A stretch of DNA of 64,000 nt from Psychrobacillus soli (GCF_006861775.1 NZ_VDGG01000009.1:1-64000), one strand, 5' to 3'; positions 52,520 to 63,747 are shown, counted from the stretch's first letter. A program made the numbers and translations. The notes: generated by a model from the letters alone, not told the origin.

Positions 52520-52760
52520 AAAAACGTCTCTGTCTATAAATAGACAGAGACGCAAATAAGCGCGGTTCCACTCTGATTGGAAAAACATACATCTCTTTCC
52601 CACTCGACATCTTTAACGCAGATGCTACGTCCAGCCTACTACAAATGTTCGGCATGGCACTCTGAGGTGCATTTCAGTAACTCACCCGTTCAGACCACTT
52701 TCAGCCGGTGATGGTCCTCTCTAAAGAACATGCGTTACTTACTTCTCCTCGTCTTAGCTT
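52520..52760 (-). promoter_or_regulatory. T-box riboswitch, cysteine specifier
   Basis: The T-box sequence AGAGTGGAACCGCG lies at 52561-52574 on the minus strand. Directly after it stands a terminator with a perfect 12-base stem (52525-52536 with 52541-52552) and TTTTTATT. Upstream, TGC at 52669-52671 sits in the place of the specifier codon (GAAATGCACCTC), which reads cysteine. The specifier assignment is by eye. Confidence 0.93.
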
Positions 52761-52823
52761 TCTATTTTTATCGTTCCTGTATTTGTACCCTCATTTTCAC
52801 ACCTTAGATGCGGAAAGTCAATC

Positions 52824-54287
52824 TTATTGTTTTGCGTATTTAGCAACACGTGCGATTACTTTTTCTTTTCCGATTAAGCTAATAGCATCTGCTAATTCAG
52901 GACCATGTGTTTGACCAGTCGTTACGACACGAATTGGCATAAATAGATTTTTTCCTTTATGTCCCGTTTCTTTTTGCACCGCTTTAATTGCAGCTTTAAT
53001 TTCTGGCGCTTCAAAAGTTTCTAAGTTCTCTAATTGCACTTTAAATGCAGCCATTACTTCTGGAACTTGTTCTCCTGTTAATACTTCTGTTGCTTCTTCA
53101 TTATATGCAAGTTCATCGTTAAAGAATAATGAAGATAATTCTACAATTTCTGCTCCATAACTCATTTGATCATGGTAAAGTGCGATTAAATTATTTGCCC
53201 ATTCTTGTTGCTCTTCTGTTAACTCGGTCGGAAGAAGTTCTGCTTTTTGCAAATGTGGTAACGCAAGTTCAATTACTTTTTCTAATGGTAACTGCTTGAT
53301 GTATTGGTTATTCATCCATGTTAGTTTTTGTTTATCGAACATAGATGGAGATTTGGATAAACGGTTTACATCAAACATTTTGATAAACTCTTCTTTCGAG
53401 AAAATTTCTTCTTCCCCTTCTGGAGACCACCCTAAAAGAGCGAAGAAATTGAACATTGCTTCCGGCAAGTAGCCAAGATCTTTATATTGAGCAACGAATT
53501 GAATAATCGATTCGTCACGTTTGGAAAGTTTTTTACGATTTTCATTAATAATTAATGTCATATGACCGTATTTAGGATATTCCCATCCAAATGCATCAAA
53601 TACCATTAATTGTTTTGGTGTATTAGATAAATGCTCTTCTCCGCGGAATACATGGGAGATTTTCATGAAATGATCATCTAATACAACGGCGTAGTTATAC
53701 GTCGGAATTCCATTTGCTTTCACAAGAACCCAATCACCAACATCTTTTGATTCGAATGTTACAGCCCCACGAACTAAATCTTCAAATGTATATGTCACAT
53801 TTTCTGGAACGCGCATGCGAATAGTGTAAGGAAGACCCGATGCTTCTTTTGCTTGTACTTCCTCTGCTGATAAATGACGGCATTTACCATTATACATAGG
53901 AGCAGCTACCCCATTTGCTTTTTGTACTTCACGGTCAGCTTCTAATTCTTCCGATGTACAGAAACATTTATAAGCATGCCCTTTTTCTAACATTTCTTCT
54001 GCATGTTTCGTATAAATGTCTAGACGCTCCATTTGACGATATGGTGCATAAGGACCGCCGATATCAACAGACTCATCGTAGTCAATACCTAACCATTTTA
54101 AGTTATCCAGTTGCGATAGTTCGCCACCTTCGATATTTCGCTCGATATCCGTGTCTTCTATACGGACGATAAACTTCCCGTTATGATGGCGTGCATATAA
54201 ATAGTTAAATAATGCTGTACGTGCTCCTCCAATATGTAAGTTCCCTGTTGGACTTGGTGCGTAGCGTACGCGAACTTCTTGTGTCAT
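52824..54287 (-). CDS. gltX: Glutamyl-tRNA synthetase
   Basis: 487 residues, class [21 protein letters not shown] (HIGH motif) near residue 10 and KLSKRDE (KMSKS-like) near residue 253. Probably the non-discriminating enzyme that also charges tRNA-Gln for the GatCAB route, as in B. subtilis; no glnS-like gene is in the window. AGGAGG is before the ATG. Confidence 0.98.
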   Translation of the reverse strand: MTQEVRVRYAPSPTGNLHIGGARTALFNYLYARHHNGKFIVRIEDTDIERNIEGGELSQLDNLKWLGIDYDESVDIGGPYAPYRQMERLDIYTKHAEEMLEKGHAYKCFCTSEELEADREVQKANGVAAPMYNGKCRHLSAEEVQAKEASGLPYTIRMRVPENVTYTFEDLVRGAVTFESKDVGDWVLVKANGIPTYNYAVVLDDHFMKISHVFRGEEHLSNTPKQLMVFDAFGWEYPKYGHMTLIINENRKKLSKRDESIIQFVAQYKDLGYLPEAMFNFFALLGWSPEGEEEIFSKEEFIKMFDVNRLSKSPSMFDKQKLTWMNNQYIKQLPLEKVIELALPHLQKAELLPTELTEEQQEWANNLIALYHDQMSYGAEIVELSSLFFNDELAYNEEATEVLTGEQVPEVMAAFKVQLENLETFEAPEIKAAIKAVQKETGHKGKNLFMPIRVVTTGQTHGPELADAISLIGKEKVIARVAKYAKQ

Positions 54288-54360
54288 TGTTATATCCTCC
54301 TAGTTTTCGTTCAAATCAAATCCGCCTTGGCGTATTTGTGTCCAGATTTTGAATTGAGCT

Positions 54361-54573
54361 TAGGCCTGCATGACGCAGGTCAGTTAGCCGTTGTCGCATG
54401 GAAGCGACGATTTTAGGCTAACATCATTCTAATACCTCACAAAATCTGTGACATCCGCCGGAGGCTTTAACTTTATTCAGCAGGCGTTTCACTGCACTGC
54501 TGAAATAGACAATTCCATTAATGTTCATCACTCCACTTTAAGAAGTGGTGGACATGCGCTGAATGAAGTTAAA
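54361..54573. repeat. Multi-hairpin intergenic element between ispF and gltX
   Basis: Several nested palindromes: CCTGC/GCAGG (54365-54379); GTTAGCC/GGCTAAC (54383-54422) enclosing GTCGC/GCGAC (54393-54408); TTCAGCAG/CTGCTGAA (54476-54504); CCACTT/AAGTGG (54533-54548). A 16-base outer pair with one mismatch (54466-54481 with 54558-54573) encloses the last two. No long frame exists. The 318-base spacer holds nothing else I can support. Confidence 0.7.
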
Positions 54574-54605
54574 CTTTTATCATTTTACCACTGCTGAGGT
54601 GTTTT

Positions 54606-55091
54606 TTAAAGTTCGTCCTTCTTTATAAGTAATATAGTCGCCATCGAAGCAATTCCTTCTTCGCGTCCTGTAAAACCTAATTTTTCGGTTGTTGTTGCTT
54701 TTACATTTACCTGACTTACATCCGCTTGAAGAAGTTCGGCAACTCGTGCACGAATCGTTTCAATATGAGGCGCCATTTTTGGTTTTTGTGCAATAATTGT
54801 GCAATCGATGTTCCCTAATTTATATCCTCTTGCATCTACTAGTTTCCAAATATGTTCCAGTAATTTTGCGGAATCAGCATCTTTAAAGTCAGGATCGGTA
54901 TCTGGGAAATGTCTTCCTATATCCCCTTCTCCAATCGCTCCAAGTGCCGCATCTGTAACCGTGTGGAGTAATACGTCTGCATCGGAATGTCCGATAAGCC
55001 CTCTTTCGTAAGGAATCGTAACTCCCCCTATTATTAACGGACGATTATCCGCAAACTCATGTACATCAAATCCTTGACCAATTCGCATCAT
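54606..55091 (-). CDS. ispF: 2-C-methyl-D-erythritol 2,4-cyclodiphosphate synthase
   Basis: 161 residues. GQGFDVHEF with the zinc Asp and His, and [12 protein letters not shown]. The fifth step of the MEP isoprenoid pathway. It begins one base after ispD. Two ATGs in a row leave the first residue ambiguous. The stop is followed by a 300-base structured spacer before gltX. Confidence 0.97.
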   Translation of the reverse strand: MMRIGQGFDVHEFADNRPLIIGGVTIPYERGLIGHSDADVLLHTVTDAALGAIGEGDIGRHFPDTDPDFKDADSAKLLEHIWKLVDARGYKLGNIDCTIIAQKPKMAPHIETIRARVAELLQADVSQVNVKATTTEKLGFTGREEGIASMATILLIKKDEL

Positions 55092-55092
55092 T

Positions 55093-55785
55093 TTATTGTT
55101 CCTCCTGCTCTCGTTTAGTTAAAATTACTTCTCCAAAAAGAAGATCTTCTTGTGTTGTCATTTTCACATTATCATATGTACTTTCCACAATATGAACATG
55201 CTCACCTAGTCGTTCCACAAGCATTGCTTCATCTGTACCTAAAAAACCTTCTTTTTCTGCTAGTCTTTCGGCTTGTTCTAATACATCATACTTGAATGCT
55301 TGCGGTGTTTGAATAATCCATAGACTATCTCGATCTACTGTTTCTTGGATTATACCATTTTCTACTTTTTTCATCGTGTCCTTTGCACGGACCGCCGCTA
55401 CTGCTGCCCCAAATTCCTCTGCCACCTGCACCAGTCGGTGGATAACCTCTTGTCTAATAAAAGGCCTTGCCGCATCGTGCACGAGTAAAATCCCTTTTGA
55501 AGGAGAAGCCTTTAAACAAGCATATACACTATGTTGACGTTCTGCTCCCCCTTCCGTAATCGCAACAACCTTTGTTATTTGATGTTCTGCTAGCAACTTT
55601 TCGATAAAAGCTTGTTCTTCTTTTTTCACCGCTAATACAATTTCTTGACATTTCTGGTCTTGTTCAAAAGCGCGTAAAGTATGTATTAAAATCGGGACTT
55701 TTCTTAGTTCTAAAAAAAGTTTATTTTGCCCTGCTCCCATTCGTTTTCCACTTCCAGCAGCGGGTAATAATACCGTATATACCAT
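55093..55785 (-). CDS. ispD: 2-C-methyl-D-erythritol 4-phosphate cytidylyltransferase
   Basis: 230 residues. [11 protein letters not shown] near the N-terminus binds [11 protein letters not shown] near residue 103 is conserved. It makes CDP-methylerythritol in the MEP pathway. Follows yacL after a terminator, and precedes ispF by one base. Confidence 0.97.
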   Translation of the reverse strand: MVYTVLLPAAGSGKRMGAGQNKLFLELRKVPILIHTLRAFEQDQKCQEIVLAVKKEEQAFIEKLLAEHQITKVVAITEGGAERQHSVYACLKASPSKGILLVHDAARPFIRQEVIHRLVQVAEEFGAAVAAVRAKDTMKKVENGIIQETVDRDSLWIIQTPQAFKYDVLEQAERLAEKEGFLGTDEAMLVERLGEHVHIVESTYDNVKMTTQEDLLFGEVILTKREQEEQ

Positions 55786-55808
55786 TAGCTTCCCTCCTAT
55801 ATTACATA

Positions 55809-55849
55809 GAAAAAGGGCCTTTTCCTACATTCATAATAGGAAACAACCC
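55809..55849 (-). terminator. Terminator after yacL
   Basis: GGG...TTTCCTA pairs with TAGGAAA...CCC (55815-55849) on the minus strand, with an internal mismatch region, followed by TTTTTC. It separates yacL from ispD. Confidence 0.85.
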
Positions 55850-55855
55850 TCTCCA

Positions 55856-56947
55856 TTATTTCGACTCTTGTGGCTTGGCAAAAATCATACGGCCTGCCGA
55901 AGTTTGCAAAACACTTGTCACTTCCACATTTATCGCCTGACTGATATATGCTTTCCCACCTTCTACAACGATCATCGTACCATCATCTAAGTATGCAACA
56001 CCTTGATTATGTTCTTTTCCATCTTTAATGACGACTACATGCATTATTTCCCCCGGAATAACAACTGGTTTCACTGCATTTGCTAAATCATTAATATTAA
56101 GAACCCGCACTTGATGTAAATCACATACTTTGTTCAAATTAAAGTCATTTGTTACGACGATTCCATTCATTTTCTTCGCAAGACGAACAAGTTTTAAATC
56201 TACTTCTTGTATATCCTCAAAATCTTGTTCCACTATTAAAACAGCAGAAGCACGCTCCGTTTGTAATTTTTTTAGCACATCTAAACCACGGCGACCTCTT
56301 GTTCTTTTAAGTGTGTCAGAAGAATCTGCGATATGTTGCAGTTCCGTTAGGACAAACTGAGGAACAACCAATACCCCTTCGATAAATCCCGTTTCGGAAA
56401 TATCCGTAATACGACCATCGATAATGACACTCGTATCTAGCAGCTTATACGTACCTAAACCTAAACTTTGTGCCCCCTCTTCATCCGCAACTTTCTTTTT
56501 GCTAGTTTGTTGCTTAGTTGAAGTAAAAACGTGAATTAATTCATCTCGTTTTTTAAACCCTACTTGGAATCCTAAATAACCTAAAACAATCGATAATAAA
56601 ACCGGTACTACAGAGTCAATGCCTAGAATGGCAATATTATTAATAGCAGATCCAAGTAAAAATGCGACGATTAATCCAATGACTAACCCAAGCGTACCAA
56701 AAAGTAAATCTCCAATCGGTGCCTTTAACAGACGTTCCTCCATCCACTTAATAAAATTGATTAAGTAATCGGTTAAAAACAAGGCTACTACATAAAGAAA
56801 AACCGCTCCGATTAAAATTGATACGTAAGGATTGTGAATCCATGGGTTATTAGATAAATTAATGAGTTCGTATAAATGCGGTAATAATAGTAAACCCAAC
56901 GTACCACCAATTAAAACAAATGCGATTTGTATAATCCATTTCAACAA
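55856..56947 (-). CDS. PIN-TRAM domain membrane protein YacL
   Basis: 363 residues. Four membrane helices (about 3-25, 41-60, 83-104, 108-128), then a PIN nuclease domain starting LLDTSVIIDGRI and with TNDFNLNKV, then a C-terminal TRAM domain from GEIMHVVVIKDGKEHNQG. Its B. subtilis counterpart is an unstudied PIN nuclease. Normally disA lies between radA and this gene, but it is absent here. Confidence 0.9.
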   Translation of the reverse strand: MLKWIIQIAFVLIGGTLGLLLLPHLYELINLSNNPWIHNPYVSILIGAVFLYVVALFLTDYLINFIKWMEERLLKAPIGDLLFGTLGLVIGLIVAFLLGSAINNIAILGIDSVVPVLLSIVLGYLGFQVGFKKRDELIHVFTSTKQQTSKKKVADEEGAQSLGLGTYKLLDTSVIIDGRITDISETGFIEGVLVVPQFVLTELQHIADSSDTLKRTRGRRGLDVLKKLQTERASAVLIVEQDFEDIQEVDLKLVRLAKKMNGIVVTNDFNLNKVCDLHQVRVLNINDLANAVKPVVIPGEIMHVVVIKDGKEHNQGVAYLDDGTMIVVEGGKAYISQAINVEVTSVLQTSAGRMIFAKPQESK

Positions 56948-56976
56948 AATGCCACCTCCACTTAATTATTAATTAT

Positions 56977-57018
56977 ACTGCTTGTAGCCTTCATACGTCT
57001 ATTCAGACCACAAGCAGT
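56977..57018. other. Hairpin in the radA-yacL gap
   Basis: ACTGCTTGT (56977-56985) pairs perfectly with ACAAGCAGT (57010-57018), 24-base loop. No T-run follows. It occupies the place where disA would lie in B. subtilis. Confidence 0.6.
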
Positions 57019-57037
57019 AAGTCTTTTATGCTTTTCC

Positions 57038-58408
57038 TTAAGAAAAAGCTTCTTTCATTACTTCGTTTACAGATTCTACACCGATAACTTGAATTCCTTT
57101 TGGATAATCCCATCCTCCAATATTAGAAGCTGGAACGATCACACGTTTGAAACCTAACTTTGCCGCTTCCTGCACACGTTGTTCTATTCTAGAGACTCTT
57201 CGCACTTCTCCAGTTAGCCCAACTTCTCCTATAAAACAATCGCTAGGAGCTGCACCTGTATCGCGAAAACTAGATACGATACTTACTAGGACGGCTAAAT
57301 CGATCGCAGGTTCGTCTAGCTTCACTCCACCCGCAACTTTTATATATGCATCTTGTGTCTGAAGAAGTAATCCCATACGCTTTTCTAACACTGCCATGAG
57401 CAAAGACACGCGATTTTGATCGATTCCCGTAGCCATTCGTTTCGGATAGTTAAAACTGGATTGCGTAACAAGTGCTTGAATTTCAACCAAGATGGGTCTT
57501 GTACCTTCCATAGAAGCAACGATCGCGGAACCAGCTGCACCATGAGAACGTTCTTGTAAAAATAGTTCGGAAGGATTTAACACTTCTTTTAATCCTTGTT
57601 GCACCATTTCAAAAATGGCAATTTCATTTGTTGAACCAAATCGATTCTTTTGAGATCTCAAAATCCGATACGTATGATGACGTTCTCCTTCAAAGTATAA
57701 AACGGTATCCACCATATGTTCTAGTATACGGGGACCCGCAATTTGCCCTTCTTTCGTTACATGTCCTACTAAAAAGATAGCCACATTTTTCGTCTTAGCG
57801 ATACGCATTAGTTCAGCTGTACATTCCCGTACTTGAGACACACTCCCTGGAGCACTCGTTACTTCTGGATGGTGTACTGTTTGAATAGAATCCACAATGA
57901 CAAATTTCGGTTCAACACTATCAATTGTTTCATTAATCAATTCTAAATTTGTTTCCGAATAAATATACAATTCCGCAGAGGTAACACCTAAACGCTCCGC
58001 ACGAAGCTTTGTTTGGCGGATAGATTCTTCCCCAGAAATATATAAAACCCGCTCTCCCTTATTCGCAAGTAATGCTGAAACTTGTAAAAGAAGCGTAGAC
58101 TTTCCAATACCCGGATCTCCTCCTATTAACACAAGTGAACCCGGTACTATTCCGCCCCCAAGAACACGATTTAACTCTCCAAAATCAGTTTCAACTCGCG
58201 GTTCTTCTTTCGTCTCTATTGCAATAATGGGTGTTGCTTTTTGCGCCACTCCTGTAGAATGCTGAAAAGAACGTTTTGGCCCTTTCGATACGATTTCTAC
58301 CTCTTCCACCATCGTATTCCATTCTCCGCACCCTGGACATCTTCCCATCCATTTAGCGGCCTCGTATCCGCAAGAATTACACATAAATTTCGTTTTTCTC
58401 TTTGCCAT
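57038..58408 (-). CDS. radA: DNA repair protein RadA (Sms)
   Basis: 456 residues. A zinc finger with [20 protein letters not shown] near the N-terminus, Walker [11 protein letters not shown] near residue 91, the RadA motif KNRFGSTNE near 257, and a Lon-like C-terminal domain. RadA is a hexameric helicase acting in recombination. It follows clpC after a terminator. Confidence 0.97.
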   Translation of the reverse strand: MAKRKTKFMCNSCGYEAAKWMGRCPGCGEWNTMVEEVEIVSKGPKRSFQHSTGVAQKATPIIAIETKEEPRVETDFGELNRVLGGGIVPGSLVLIGGDPGIGKSTLLLQVSALLANKGERVLYISGEESIRQTKLRAERLGVTSAELYIYSETNLELINETIDSVEPKFVIVDSIQTVHHPEVTSAPGSVSQVRECTAELMRIAKTKNVAIFLVGHVTKEGQIAGPRILEHMVDTVLYFEGERHHTYRILRSQKNRFGSTNEIAIFEMVQQGLKEVLNPSELFLQERSHGAAGSAIVASMEGTRPILVEIQALVTQSSFNYPKRMATGIDQNRVSLLMAVLEKRMGLLLQTQDAYIKVAGGVKLDEPAIDLAVLVSIVSSFRDTGAAPSDCFIGEVGLTGEVRRVSRIEQRVQEAAKLGFKRVIVPASNIGGWDYPKGIQVIGVESVNEVMKEAFS

Positions 58409-58423
58409 GGTGCCTCCCTATGT

Positions 58424-58459
58424 AAAAAGGGCATTCCGTCCATAAGGTTCGGAATGCCC
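58424..58459 (-). terminator. Terminator after clpC
   Basis: A perfect 10-base stem GGGCATTCCG/CGGAATGCCC (58429-58438 with 58450-58459) followed by TTTTT on the minus strand. It ends the ctsR operon. Confidence 0.95.
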
Positions 58460-58465
58460 GCAATA

Positions 58466-60916
58466 TTAGCTTTCCGCTGCTACCGCAGCAGTTGTGCGAA
58501 CAATAAATTCACCGTTCTCCACATCAAATACTACATGTTGGCCAGCCAAAACTTCACCTTTAAGTAATTCTTCCGATAATCGATCTTCCACATGTTTTTG
58601 TAATGCTCGACGCAATGGACGTGCACCATATGCAGGATCGTATCCTTCTGTCGTAATTTTCTCTTGAGCCGCTTCTGTTAGTTCAAGATCAATACCTTGT
58701 TCTTTCAAACGTTTAGCCAGTTGTTCTGTCATAAGTGAAACAATTTGTTTTAAATGTTCTCTTTCAAGCGAGTGGAACACGATCATTTCATCTAAACGGT
58801 TTAAAAATTCAGGACGGAATGCTTTTTTCAATTCTTCTAGCATTTTACCTTTCATGTCTTTATAATCCGTTTTTCCACCTTCATGTAGATTAAATCCAAC
58901 ATGTTTGTTGTATCTAAGTGCATCTGCTCCTACGTTAGATGTCATAATAACAACCGTATTGCGGAAGTCGACTGTACGTCCTTTCGAATCTGTTAGTCGA
59001 CCATCTTCTAAAACTTGAAGAAGAATATTAAACACATCTGGATGTGCTTTCTCAATTTCATCTAACAAAATAACAGAGTATGGTTTACGACGTACTTTTT
59101 CCGTTAACTGTCCGCCATCTTCAAATCCAACGTAACCTGGAGGAGAACCTACAAGGCGTGATGTTGAGTGTTTTTCCATATACTCAGACATATCTACTCT
59201 TATCATTGCATCTTCGTCGCCAAACATTACTTCTGCAAGCGCACGAGCAAGTTCTGTTTTACCAACACCTGTTGGCCCAAGGAAAATAAAGGAACCAATC
59301 GGACGTTTAGGATCTTTTAACCCTGCACGGGCACGACGAATTGCGCGAGAGATTGCATCCACAGCTTCTGCTTGACCAATTACACGTTCATGCAGTTTTT
59401 CTTCTAGTTTTAATAACTTTTCAGATTCAGTTTGTGCTAGTTTAGATACCGGTACTCCCGTCCACATGGAAACAACCGCTGCAATATCTTCTACCGTAAC
59501 TTCTGACTCTTCTTTTCCTTGTTTCTCTTTCCAGTCATTCTTCATTTTTTCAAGTTCGTCTTTAAGCTTCTGTTCTTTGTCACGGAAAGATGCAGCTTTT
59601 TCAAATTCTTGACTTTGAACGGAAGCATTTTTCTCCGAACGAATCGCTTCTAGCTTTGCCTCTAATTCTTTTAAATTAGGAGGTGTTGTATAAGAACGTA
59701 GTCTTACTTTTGAACCTGCTTCATCGATTAAATCTATTGCTTTATCCGGTAAAAAACGATCGGAAATATAGCGATCGGACATTTTAACTGCCGCTTCTAC
59801 GGCTTCATCTGTAATTTTCACACGGTGATGTGCTTCATAACGATCGCGTAAACCATATATAATTTGAATTGCTTCAGCGACTGAAGGTTCATCTACTTGG
59901 ATCGGTTGGAAACGACGCTCTAATGCTGCATCTTTTTCAATGTATTTTCGATATTCATCTAATGTTGTCGCACCAATACACTGAATTTCTCCTCTTGCAA
60001 GAGCTGGTTTTAGAATGTTCGATGCATCAATTGCACCTTCCGCTCCACCTGCTCCTATCAATGTATGAAGCTCGTCGATGAATAAAATAACGTTTCCAGC
60101 TTGGCGAATTTCATCCATTACCTTTTTCAAACGATCTTCAAATTCTCCACGATATTTAGTACCAGCAACTACTGTACCCATATCAAGCGTCATTACTCGT
60201 TTATCACGCAATATTTCTGGTACTTCATTTTGTATAATTTGCTGTGCAAGACCTTCTGCAATAGCTGTTTTACCAACACCCGGCTCTCCTATTAGAACAG
60301 GATTATTTTTTGTCCGGCGCGCTAAAATCTCAATGACACGTGTAATTTCTTTACTACGCCCAACTACTGGATCTAGTGTACCTTCTCTAGCAATTTGAGT
60401 TAAATCACGAGCTAACCCATCGAGCGTAGGGGTACTCGCTGGAGCTGCACTATTATTAGCATTGCCATGCGATTGGTCATTACTTCCTAGTAATTGAAGT
60501 ACTTGTTGGCGAGCCTTATTTAGACTAACACCAGCATTATTTAAAACTCTTGCCGCTACCCCTTCTCCTTCACGGATTAATGCTAGTAATAAGTGCTCCG
60601 TACCTATATAGGAATGCCCTAGTTTGCGAGATTCGTCTACGGAAAGTTCAATCACTTTTTTCGCACGTGGTGTATAATTGACGATTGGTCCAACTTCTTC
60701 TGCTCCAGTTCCTACCAACTCTTCAATTCCCACTTCAATCACTTTCGTATCTACTTCAATTGCTTCTAATGCTTTTGCAGCTATTCCACTGCCTTCACGG
60801 ATTAAACCAAGCAATATATGTTCTGTGCCGATAGATTCGTGCTTCAAACGAATTGCTTCTTCTTGTGCTAATTGTAAAACTTTTTGTGATCTTTGTGTGA
60901 AACGATTAAACATCAT
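58466..60916 (-). CDS. clpC: ATP-dependent Clp protease ATPase ClpC
   Basis: 816 residues. An N-domain with two repeats (about 2-145), AAA1 with GEPGVGKT (near 207), a UVR-bearing middle domain (about 415-455) that binds MecA or McsB, and AAA2 with GPTGVGKT (near 545). It unfolds substrates, including pArg-marked proteins, for ClpP. The start overlaps mcsB by 11 bases. Confidence 0.98.
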   Translation of the reverse strand: MMFNRFTQRSQKVLQLAQEEAIRLKHESIGTEHILLGLIREGSGIAAKALEAIEVDTKVIEVGIEELVGTGAEEVGPIVNYTPRAKKVIELSVDESRKLGHSYIGTEHLLLALIREGEGVAARVLNNAGVSLNKARQQVLQLLGSNDQSHGNANNSAAPASTPTLDGLARDLTQIAREGTLDPVVGRSKEITRVIEILARRTKNNPVLIGEPGVGKTAIAEGLAQQIIQNEVPEILRDKRVMTLDMGTVVAGTKYRGEFEDRLKKVMDEIRQAGNVILFIDELHTLIGAGGAEGAIDASNILKPALARGEIQCIGATTLDEYRKYIEKDAALERRFQPIQVDEPSVAEAIQIIYGLRDRYEAHHRVKITDEAVEAAVKMSDRYISDRFLPDKAIDLIDEAGSKVRLRSYTTPPNLKELEAKLEAIRSEKNASVQSQEFEKAASFRDKEQKLKDELEKMKNDWKEKQGKEESEVTVEDIAAVVSMWTGVPVSKLAQTESEKLLKLEEKLHERVIGQAEAVDAISRAIRRARAGLKDPKRPIGSFIFLGPTGVGKTELARALAEVMFGDEDAMIRVDMSEYMEKHSTSRLVGSPPGYVGFEDGGQLTEKVRRKPYSVILLDEIEKAHPDVFNILLQVLEDGRLTDSKGRTVDFRNTVVIMTSNVGADALRYNKHVGFNLHEGGKTDYKDMKGKMLEELKKAFRPEFLNRLDEMIVFHSLEREHLKQIVSLMTEQLAKRLKEQGIDLELTEAAQEKITTEGYDPAYGARPLRRALQKHVEDRLSEELLKGEVLAGQHVVFDVENGEFIVRTTAAVAAES

Positions 60917-62006
60917 ACGAGTTCTCTCCTTTTGTTTTCATTTTTTCTCCCTTTTGCAACCGTTCTCTTAGTAACTTTGCTCGAAACAAATCTCGCTCCG
61001 AAGTATTTAAAGTAGTTCCAGCATATTGCTGTAAAAAACCTGGCTGCATAAAGACCATACATTCATTCAAAATAGTTACATCTACATCTTCAATGAGTCC
61101 CATATCTATCCCTAAACGTACATCGGACAGACACTTCGCTGCCTCTTCCGTCGTCATAATACGTGCGTATGACAATGTTCCTAAAGAACGATACAACCGA
61201 TCCTCTAGTGTATTGGCTGAATGCTTTAAGAGTGCATCCCTTGCTTCTCTTTCTTTTTGAATAATTTGTTCGGTAATACTTTGAAGATCGGCAATTATAT
61301 CTTCCTCTGATTTCCCAAGCGTTGTTTGATTGGATACTTGGTACACATTCCCGAGCGCTTCACTACCTTCCCCGTAAATCCCTCTTACAACCATCCCTAA
61401 TCTAGAGATAATGGTGATGATACGGTTCATTTGTTTCGTGATTGTTAAAGCGGGTAAATGCATCATGACAGATGCACGTAAACCGGTCCCGGTGTTAGTA
61501 GGACAACTTGTTAAATAACCGAATTGTTCATCAAACGCATAAGATAGCTCTTTTTCTAAAACTCGATCAATCGCGTCGGCCTGCATATATGCTTCTTGAA
61601 TTTGAAGGCCGGGAAATAAGCATTGAATACGAATATGATCTTCTTCATTTACCATTACACTGACAGCCTCATCATCGGAGATTAGAGAGGAACCAGTCAT
61701 AGGTGAATTTGCTAATTTAGGACTGATTAAGTGTTTTTCTACAAGCACTTGGCGACTCAACTCAGACAAGTCCTTTATTTGAATGGAGGAAAAGTTCATC
61801 TGTAGATCCTCATTGGCATCTAATAGTGTAGCCGAAACGGATTGGTCAATTTTATGCGCTTCGTCTTCTGTAAATGCAAGTGGAAAACGATAACCATTTA
61901 AGTTTCTTGCTAGTCGAATTCTTGTACTCATGACAATATCAGAATGTTCTCCATCTCCTGCCATCCAACTGGAAATAGAGTTATCTAAAAAGCGTTCAAT
62001 CGACAT
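60906..62006 (-). CDS. mcsB: Protein-arginine kinase McsB
   Basis: 366 residues from ATG 62006 ([15 protein letters not shown]), with GGAGG upstream. A guanido-kinase fold: [16 protein letters not shown] and the catalytic [18 protein letters not shown]. Marks proteins on arginine for ClpCP and inactivates CtsR. It overlaps mcsA by 11 bases and clpC by 11 bases. Confidence 0.97.
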   Translation of the reverse strand: MSIERFLDNSISSWMAGDGEHSDIVMSTRIRLARNLNGYRFPLAFTEDEAHKIDQSVSATLLDANEDLQMNFSSIQIKDLSELSRQVLVEKHLISPKLANSPMTGSSLISDDEAVSVMVNEEDHIRIQCLFPGLQIQEAYMQADAIDRVLEKELSYAFDEQFGYLTSCPTNTGTGLRASVMMHLPALTITKQMNRIITIISRLGMVVRGIYGEGSEALGNVYQVSNQTTLGKSEEDIIADLQSITEQIIQKEREARDALLKHSANTLEDRLYRSLGTLSYARIMTTEEAAKCLSDVRLGIDMGLIEDVDVTILNECMVFMQPGFLQQYAGTTLNTSERDLFRAKLLRERLQKGEKMKTKGENSYDV

Positions 62007-62541
62007 GCGTTTCTTCACCTCCAGTAGCAAGCTTATCTTCGAGTTCTCTTGCCTCATCTCTTAACGTTGCAGCTTGTTCGAATTGTTCTGTTTCAATCGC
62101 TTCTTTCATTTGCAATCGAATTGTTTCAATGCGCTTTTTCAACGCTAACTTTTCGCCGAATGCACCAGGGGCTTTCCCTACATGTGCCACATTCCCGTTA
62201 TGTAAACGTTTAAACACGGTAGGCAGTTGCCCGCGAAAACTATTGTAACAAGATGCACAACCAAATTTTCCTTCATCTAAAAATCGTTGAATAGACCAAC
62301 CACACGCTTCGCATTCTAACGGAGGTTTCTTCTGTACTTGCTGCATTGGTTGCTGATCTGTATGATTGAACCAATTCGATAATAGTTGATGGAGCGATAA
62401 TGGATCTTGTTTGTATTCAACATAAAACGGGTGAAGACTATTTGCACAGACCTCACAATAATGTCTTTCAAAGTGTTCACCGTTATGCACTTGCGTAACC
62501 GTTACTTTTGCTGGTCTTTGCTTACAATTTTCACAAATCAC
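61996..62541 (-). CDS. mcsA: McsA, activator of McsB
   Basis: 181 residues. Four CxxC pairs (CENC, CEVC, CEAC, CASC) bind metal, and a C-terminal UVR motif (about 140-170) is present. It activates the McsB kinase and responds to metal or oxidative stress. Starts 21 bases after ctsR. Confidence 0.95.
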   Translation of the reverse strand: MICENCKQRPAKVTVTQVHNGEHFERHYCEVCANSLHPFYVEYKQDPLSLHQLLSNWFNHTDQQPMQQVQKKPPLECEACGWSIQRFLDEGKFGCASCYNSFRGQLPTVFKRLHNGNVAHVGKAPGAFGEKLALKKRIETIRLQMKEAIETEQFEQAATLRDEARELEDKLATGGEETHVD

Positions 62542-62562
62542 TTTTCAACACCCCGTTCGTTA

Positions 62563-63030
62563 TCACTTTTTTTCATATTTTAATGTCAGTAACATCGCGC
62601 ATAGTATACGTGCCCGCAATTCGTCTCTTGCTGGTAGTGGAATAGCAAGTGTCGTCCGATTAAGCGCCGCTAAAATGAGTTTGGCCTCTCGGTTAGAAAC
62701 AACATCTTCATCGATTAATCGGAAAACAATATCCTCCGTTACGGATTCAGATGCGCCATTTTCTAGACTTTGTATTATATGCTCAATCAAATCAGCTTTC
62801 GTATGCGCCCGAACGCGGAGGATTCGAATATATCCACCGCCACCGCGTTTACTTTCCACTAAGTATCCACGATCTTGGGTAAATCGAGTATTAATCACAT
62901 AATTTATCTGTGATGGGACACACTGAAACTTCTCTGCAATTTCACTTCTTTTTATTTCAATTTGTCCCCTACTCTCTTCTTCGATAATTGACTTCAAATA
63001 CCCTTCAATAATGTCAGATATATTTTTCAC
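62563..63030 (-). CDS. ctsR: Transcriptional repressor CtsR
   Basis: 155 residues from GTG 63030 (MKNISDIIEGYLK). The winged-helix DNA-binding domain includes FQCVPSQINYVINTRFT and the glycine-rich wing KRGGGGYIRI, which contains the heat-sensing Gly residues. Represses clp genes and its own operon through the operator just upstream. First gene of the four-gene operon. Confidence 0.97.
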   Translation of the reverse strand: MKNISDIIEGYLKSIIEEESRGQIEIKRSEIAEKFQCVPSQINYVINTRFTQDRGYLVESKRGGGGYIRILRVRAHTKADLIEHIIQSLENGASESVTEDIVFRLIDEDVVSNREAKLILAALNRTTLAIPLPARDELRARILCAMLLTLKYEKK

Positions 63031-63056
63031 CTTCTCACCTCTTCTCGCAAACTGAC

Positions 63057-63104
63057 TTTGACTAACTTTGACTATATTATAACGAGAAAATTATGGATGT
63101 GCAA
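63057..63104 (-). promoter_or_regulatory. ctsR promoter with CtsR operator
   Basis: TTGCAC (63099-63104), 17 bases and TATAAT (63076-63081) on the minus strand. Three bases downstream, two AGTCAAA heptads (63067-63073 and 63057-63063) separated by three bases form the classical CtsR box over the start of transcription. Confidence 0.93.
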
Positions 63105-63109
63105 TTGAT

Positions 63110-63369
63110 ACGATTTTCTTTCAGTGTTCCCGAATTTTCGAATAAAAAAACATGAATAGTCTTTATAAATATCTTATTTTTCAAAGCCTCAGGAAGATAT
63201 ACAGTATAGGGATAAAGCGTCGTAAAAAGCTGATCAGGTGACCGCTGTGATTTTCGCTGCATGGGACGCTTTAATGACCAACATCCTGTTGGCCTCGGTC
63301 GGAATTGCTAACTTACTAAGCAACGTCTTGCTAAAAACAAATTTATTTTGCAGTTTTTCAACTGTGTGA
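63110..63369. other. Gene-free spacer with palindromes
   Basis: No supportable gene. AAAGCGTC (63214-63221) pairs with GACGCTTT (63265-63272), and CCAAC/GTTGG (63278-63292) forms a small hairpin. The sequence looks like a decayed intergenic repeat; I cannot assign it to a known family. Confidence 0.4.
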
Positions 63370-63520
63370 ATCCAATAAATGGATTAGGGCAACCAATCGG
63401 TCATTGAAAGCAACTAATTCTTTTCCGAAAGCAACCAAATCAGCATGAAGGCAACCAAATTGCTGATGAAAGCAACCATTCCTCAAAATAAAAAGTTCAC
63501 TTAGATTGAGATGACGATGA
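63370..63520. repeat. Dispersed intergenic repeat, copy B
   Basis: Second copy of the element at 5604-5752, same orientation, alignable over its full length at roughly three bases in four. It again shows four GCAACCAA-type units about 20 bases apart after ATCCAATAAATGGATTA. Confidence 0.8.
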
Positions 63521-63684
63521 CGCATTATTCATAAACATTGCGCGTTTGAAGGGGAATGTTGCGAGTAACAACTAGTAACGTTGCGCATTTATAATGAACA
63601 ATCATCTCCAGATAAATGGAGCAGATATAATTGCCGTAGGACGCACTTTCCTTGAACACAATCTACTTTATAATTTCCAAACGA

Positions 63685-63717
63685 TAAAAAAACTACTAAT
63701 CACACGGATTAGTAGTT
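63685..63717 (-). terminator. Terminator after the rsgA-like gene
   Basis: An about 11-base stem (AACTACTAAT / ATTAGTAGTT plus C-G; 63691-63717) with a T-run on the minus strand. Confidence 0.9.
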
Positions 63718-63747
63718 AAGAAATCTTCTTTTGTTTTGTTACAATAT

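Noticed and set aside
63077-63262. Minus-strand 61-codon open frame upstream of ctsR
   Set aside because: It overlaps the ctsR promoter, has low-complexity composition and no ribosome site.
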